Assembly: GCA_964651315.1 (NCBI GenBank)
Contig: CAZYXO010000049.1
Span: 1-8,458 of the forward strand
DNA: 8,458 bases
Direction: 5' to 3'
From: CAZYXO01 sp964651315
Lineage (GTDB): Bacteria; Bacillota_I; Bacilli_A; RF39; UBA660
Shown: positions 4,985-8,458 of the stretch, piece after piece
Layout of the letters: each line of letters begins with the position of its first letter
How positions within the stretch are numbered: position 1 is the first letter of the stretch
Notes under the pieces: generated by a model
What the model saw: only the letters and a program-made list of their open reading frames with translations
Database searches by the model: none
What the model was told of the DNA's origin: nothing
Translations under genes and position numbers: made by a program

Positions 4985-5011
4985 GTAAATTAAGCGAAGG
5001 GAAGTATCAAA

Positions 5012-6745
5012 ATGAAAAAGAATATGAATAATAATTTTAATATTAATAATGTTTTGGAAAAAGTAGAATTATATGGTTTTGTTAGTAAAAAAAGAAATCT
5101 TGGAGGATTAATTTTTATTGATTTAAGAGATAGAAGTGGAATTATTCAATTAATAGTTAAACCAGATAGTGAATTTTATAATTTAGCAAGTGAATTGAAA
5201 AATGAATATGTAATTAGAGTAGAAGGAACTATTTCTAAAAGAGAAAATGCAAATGATAAGTTAGCAACTGGAGAAATAGAAGTAATTGTAAGTAATTTAG
5301 AATTATTAAATAAATCTATTGAATTACCATTTGAAATATCCGATAATACAACCGCTCTTGAAAATACTAGGTTAAAATATCGTTATTTAGATATTCGTCG
5401 ACCAGAATTAAAAAGTATTTTAGTTACTCGTTCAAAAATAGCAAATTGTATTCGTAATTTTTTAGTGGATAATGATTTTATTGAAGTAGAAACGCCTATT
5501 TTATGTAAATCAACTCCAGAAGGAGCAAGAGATTATTTAGTGCCATCAAGAATTTATAATGGTAAGTTTTATGCATTACCACAATCACCTCAAATTTATA
5601 AACAATTATTAATGGCAAGTGGTATGGAGCGTTATTTTCAAATAGCAAAATGTTTTCGTGATGAAGATTTACGAGCTGATCGCCAACCTGAATTTACGCA
5701 AGTAGATATGGAAATGAGTTTTGTAGAAGAACAAGATGTTATGGAAATGGTAGAAAATTTAATTGCTAAATTATTTAAAGAAATTAAAAATATTGATATT
5801 AAACTTCCTTTGATGCGTATGAAATATGAAGATGCAATAAATAATTATGGAAGTGAAATAAAAGATATTACTGATATATTTAAAGAAAATAATTCACCAT
5901 ATTTTACAAATATTTATACTAAAAATGATATTATAAATTGTATAGTAGTTAAGAATATGGCAGAAAATTATTCTCGTAAAAGAATTGATGAATTAAATGA
6001 ATTTGTTAAAATATATGGTATTCTTAGTATTGCTTATTTAAAATTTAATGAAGAAGTTACTGGAAGTATTGCTAAATTATTAACTAGTGATGAACTTAAT
6101 AATTTAAAAACTAATCTAGAAATTAGTAATAATGATTTAGTATTAATTGTATCAGGTAAAAGAAAAAATGTTAAACAATGTTTAGGGGCTTTAAGATGTA
6201 AAGTTGCAAAAGAAAATGATTTATGCAAAAGTGATGATTATAAATTATTATGGGTTACAGATTTTCCATCATTTGAATGGAGTGAAGAAGAAAATAGATT
6301 TGTTTCTTGTCATCACCCATTTACTGCTCCAAAAGATAGTGATGTTGATAAATTAATTAGTGATAAGGAACATTGTTATTCGAAAGCATATGATATTGTA
6401 ATTAATGGTTTTGAAGCAGGTGGAGGTTCAATTAGAATCCATAATGAAGAAATTCAACAAAAAATGTTTGAAGCACTTGAATTAACCGAGGATCAAATAA
6501 GAGAAAAGTTTGGATTCTTTGTGGATGCACTTAAATATGGTACACCTCCTCATGGTGGTTTGGCACTTGGACTTGATCGATTAGTTATGCTTTTAACGGG
6601 AACAGATAATATAAAAGATGTAATAGCATTTCCAAAAACTGCTTCTGCTTATGATTTAATGAGTGAAGCACCTAATATAGTAGATGAACGTCAATTAAAA
6701 GAATTAGGAATTAAGATAAATAAAGATACGAAAGAAGAAAATTAA
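5012..6745 (+). CDS. aspS: Aspartyl-tRNA synthetase, bacterial type
   Basis: Charges tRNA-Asp with aspartate in the cytoplasm; class II synthetase of 577 residues, close to the bacterial norm of about 590. Domains in order: anticodon-binding OB fold (about 15-105, with GGLIFIDLRDRSGIIQL at 31-47), catalytic core with FIEVETP...STPEGARDYLVPSR (156-180), motif 2 FRDEDLRADRQPEFTQVDME (215-234), a GAD insertion domain (about 285-405) that marks the bacterial type, WVTDFPSFEW (414-423), GGGSIRIH (470-477) and motif 3 GGLALGLDRL with the ATP-binding Arg523. The extreme N-terminus lacks the usual RTHxCG-like segment, replaced by an Asn-rich stretch; an in-frame TAA at 4991 rules out a longer start. 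If the genome has GatCAB and no AsnRS, the enzyme could also misacylate tRNA-Asn, but that cannot be seen here. Own promoter, no T-box. Arginine is often CGT/CGA, suggesting high expression. Confidence 0.97.
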   Translation: MKKNMNNNFNINNVLEKVELYGFVSKKRNLGGLIFIDLRDRSGIIQLIVKPDSEFYNLASELKNEYVIRVEGTISKRENANDKLATGEIEVIVSNLELLNKSIELPFEISDNTTALENTRLKYRYLDIRRPELKSILVTRSKIANCIRNFLVDNDFIEVETPILCKSTPEGARDYLVPSRIYNGKFYALPQSPQIYKQLLMASGMERYFQIAKCFRDEDLRADRQPEFTQVDMEMSFVEEQDVMEMVENLIAKLFKEIKNIDIKLPLMRMKYEDAINNYGSEIKDITDIFKENNSPYFTNIYTKNDIINCIVVKNMAENYSRKRIDELNEFVKIYGILSIAYLKFNEEVTGSIAKLLTSDELNNLKTNLEISNNDLVLIVSGKRKNVKQCLGALRCKVAKENDLCKSDDYKLLWVTDFPSFEWSEEENRFVSCHHPFTAPKDSDVDKLISDKEHCYSKAYDIVINGFEAGGGSIRIHNEEIQQKMFEALELTEDQIREKFGFFVDALKYGTPPHGGLALGLDRLVMLLTGTDNIKDVIAFPKTASAYDLMSEAPNIVDERQLKELGIKINKDTKEEN

Positions 6746-6759
6746 TTTTTTCTTTTTTT
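6731..6759 (+). terminator. Weak terminator hairpin spanning the aspS stop codon
   Basis: AAGAAAA (6735-6741) pairs with TTTTCTT (6748-6754), with possible extension out to 6731/6758, and the right side is a long T run. The left arm is the Lys/Glu-rich end of aspS and the loop holds the stop codon. Only one G-C pair is present, so efficiency is doubtful. Confidence 0.4.
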
Positions 6760-6791
6760 AATTAGTTAGATGAGTAAAATACTGAAATTGC

Positions 6792-6820
6792 TTGAAAAAA
6801 AGGACTTTATAGTGTATTAT
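6792..6820 (+). promoter_or_regulatory. Promoter of gltX
   Basis: TTGAAA (6792-6797, 5 of 6), 17-bp spacer, TATTAT (6815-6820, 5 of 6). Transcription is predicted to start near 6827, just before the ribosome binding site GAAAGGA at 6835-6841, which lies 11 bases ahead of the ATG at 6853. gltX therefore need not depend on aspS transcription. Confidence 0.75.
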
Positions 6821-6852
6821 TTTAATTACTGAAAGAAAGGATTTAAGATATT

Positions 6853-8458
6853 ATGTCAAATAAAGAATTAGCAAATTTAATATTTCCTAATGTTACAAAA
6901 ACAATAGATGATTATGAAAAAATATATCCAGAAAGAAATTTAGATGAAGGAGCAGTAGTATCAAGATTTGCACCTTCACCAACTGGTTTTGTACATATGG
7001 GAAGTTTATTATCATCATTTATAGAAAAAAAAGTTCCTTATGATACTAATGGTGTTTTTTTCTTAAGAATTGAAGATACTGACCAAAAAAGAAGTGTAGA
7101 AAATGGTGTTCAAGGAATAATAGATGATTTAAATAATTTTGAAATAGAAATAGATGAAGGAGTGATTTCCGAAACTGAGCAAAAAGGAAATTATGGACCA
7201 TATATTCAAAGTCAAAGAAAAGAAATATATGAAACATTTGCTAAATATTTAATTGAAAATGATTTAGCGTATCCTTGTTTTTGTACAACGGAAGAAATTG
7301 ACAAAATTAGAGAAACACAAGAACATAGAAAAGAAAGACTTGGTTATTATGGTGCTTGGGCTAAATGTCGTAATTTAACCAATGAAGAAAGAGCCAAAAG
7401 AATAAAAAATGGCGACAATTATATTATTAGATTAAAATCTCCAGGTAACTTTAATCACAAAGTAGTTGTTAATGATTTAGTAAGAGGAAAAATAGAATTT
7501 CCGGAAAATGATTTAGATATTGTACTAATAAAAAGTGATGGATTACCACTTTATCATTTTGCTCATTTAGTAGATGATCATTTAATGCGTACAACACATG
7601 TATTAAGAGGAGAAGAATGGGTGTCATCATTACCAGTACATTTACAATTATTTCAAATATTTGGTTTTAAGACACCAAAATATGCTCATCTAGGATTACT
7701 TATGAAAATAGATGAGGCAGGTGTTAGAAGAAAATTAAGCAAAAGAAAAGATCCAGAAGCAGCAGTAAGTTATTATCATGAAAAAGGCATACCTATTCCT
7801 GCAACTAAATTATATTTAATGACAATTGCAAATTCTAATTTTGAAGCATGGATGGATGCAAATCCAACTAAAACGATCGATGACTTTAAATTTGATTTTA
7901 AAAAAATGAGTGCAAGTGGTTCGTTATTTGATATTGATAAACTAATTAATATTTCTAAAAATTATATTAGTAGATTAACAGCAACAGAAGTATATGACAA
8001 TTTACTTAAATGGTCTTCTAATTATGATACTGATTTCAATAAATTAATTACAAAATATAAAGATTATACAATAAATATTTTAAATATTGAAAGAGAACAA
8101 AAGAAACCACGTAAAGATTTTTCATGTTATAGTGAAGTTAAATCACAAATATGGTATATGTATGATGAATTATTTAATGAGAATAATGATGAATATGAAT
8201 TTCAAAATATTAAAGATAAAGATGAAATAAAAAATATTTTAAATACTTATTTAGAAATATATAGTGAATTAGATGATAAAGAAACATGGTTTAATAAATG
8301 TAAAGAGTTATGTGAATTATTAGGTTATGCAAGTGATATGAAAGCATATAAAGAAAATCCAAATGATTATAAAGGTAGTATTGCTGATGTAACAATGGTT
8401 ATAAGAGTAGCTATGACTAAAAAATCAATGACTCCAGATTTATATGAAATATTAAGAA
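6853..8458 (+). CDS. gltX: Glutamyl-tRNA synthetase, long divergent form (cut by the window end)
   Basis: Charges tRNA-Glu (and possibly tRNA-Gln, for GatCAB amidation) with glutamate; class I synthetase. The open frame from the ATG runs 535 codons with no stop before the right edge, already longer than the common 470-500 residues. Signatures: SRFAPSPTGFVHMGS (37-51, the HIGH motif as HMGS), LRIEDTDQKRS (71-81), CFC at 142-144 with C172 as a likely zinc site, DIVLIKSDGLPLYHFAHLVDDHLM (222-245), HVLRGEEW (249-256) and KLSKRKDPEA (294-303, the KMSKR loop). The helix after HIGH (SFIEKKVPYDTNG) lacks the usual RTALFN-type residues, and the KLSKRKDPEA form differs from KLSKRDG. From memory, both are shared with a long clostridial/gut-Firmicutes GluRS group. 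The C-terminal anticodon-binding part is helical, ending in a conserved-looking IADVTMVIRVAMT (510-522). It has its own promoter, 107 bases after aspS. Confidence 0.93.
   Translation, partial: MSNKELANLIFPNVTKTIDDYEKIYPERNLDEGAVVSRFAPSPTGFVHMGSLLSSFIEKKVPYDTNGVFFLRIEDTDQKRSVENGVQGIIDDLNNFEIEIDEGVISETEQKGNYGPYIQSQRKEIYETFAKYLIENDLAYPCFCTTEEIDKIRETQEHRKERLGYYGAWAKCRNLTNEERAKRIKNGDNYIIRLKSPGNFNHKVVVNDLVRGKIEFPENDLDIVLIKSDGLPLYHFAHLVDDHLMRTTHVLRGEEWVSSLPVHLQLFQIFGFKTPKYAHLGLLMKIDEAGVRRKLSKRKDPEAAVSYYHEKGIPIPATKLYLMTIANSNFEAWMDANPTKTIDDFKFDFKKMSASGSLFDIDKLINISKNYISRLTATEVYDNLLKWSSNYDTDFNKLITKYKDYTINILNIEREQKKPRKDFSCYSEVKSQIWYMYDELFNENNDEYEFQNIKDKDEIKNILNTYLEIYSELDDKETWFNKCKELCELLGYASDMKAYKENPNDYKGSIADVTMVIRVAMTKKSMTPDLYEILR

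Noticed and set aside
4937..5011. T-box riboswitch upstream of aspS
   Set aside because: The predicted leader is only about 20 bases, with no T-box sequence or terminator/antiterminator pair.
6034..6228. Reverse-strand open frame of 64 codons
   Set aside because: Lies wholly inside aspS on the opposite strand, in the GAD domain; no expression signals.
132..6745. UGA reassigned to tryptophan as in mycoplasmas
   Set aside because: All tryptophans are TGG and recognisable proteins are full length without reading through any TGA.
7046..7237. Reverse-strand open frame of 63 codons
   Set aside because: Antisense to gltX, His/Phe/Leu-rich shadow composition, no expression signals.

Overview
The window is very AT-rich DNA with low-GC Gram-positive features: AGGAG-like ribosome binding sites, housekeeping promoters of the TTGAAA-N17-TATAAT type, UAA as the only stop codon used (7 of 7 complete genes), heavy AUA/AGA codon use, and tRNA genes with encoded CCA that resemble Bacillus ones. 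Tryptophan is always TGG and no reading frame needs UGA as sense, so the standard bacterial code applies. The membrane-anchored surface protein and the long divergent glutamyl-tRNA synthetase recall uncultured gut Bacilli with small AT-rich genomes (RF39-like or other Mollicutes-affiliated Bacillota). That placement is inference.

Layout, all genes on the + strand. 1-131 is a regulatory region with a run of eight G inside a promoter spacer and a perfect DnaA-box 9-mer in the leader. 132-1655 encodes a membrane-anchored, probably surface-exposed protein, followed by a strong hairpin terminator whose right arm touches the next promoter. 1760-3554 is a tight three-gene operon: a degenerate PfkB-family sugar kinase homologue that has lost its catalytic Asp, a stand-alone Smr domain, and a small membrane-anchored protein of unknown function. 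3663-4085 encodes an unrecognised 140-residue protein behind a perfect-consensus promoter with a possible operator. 4259-4431 holds two tRNA genes: a CAT-anticodon tRNA that is more likely the lysidine-modified tRNA-Ile2 than tRNA-Met, and tRNA-Leu(TAG). They share a promoter and a terminator. 4541-4936 is an unrecognised 131-residue gene. 5012-6745 is aspS, and from 6853 to the right edge runs gltX, cut off by the window end.

The right half is a translation-supply region: two tRNAs and two aminoacyl-tRNA synthetases, each transcription unit with its own promoter. The left half is accessory. The most interesting signal is the G8 tract between the -35 and -10 of the surface-protein gene. Five other promoters in the window have a spacer of exactly 17 bp, while this one has 16 with eight G and would become 17 with nine. 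That is the architecture of known phase-variable promoters such as Neisseria porA. The second is the probable pseudokinase translationally coupled to an Smr domain.
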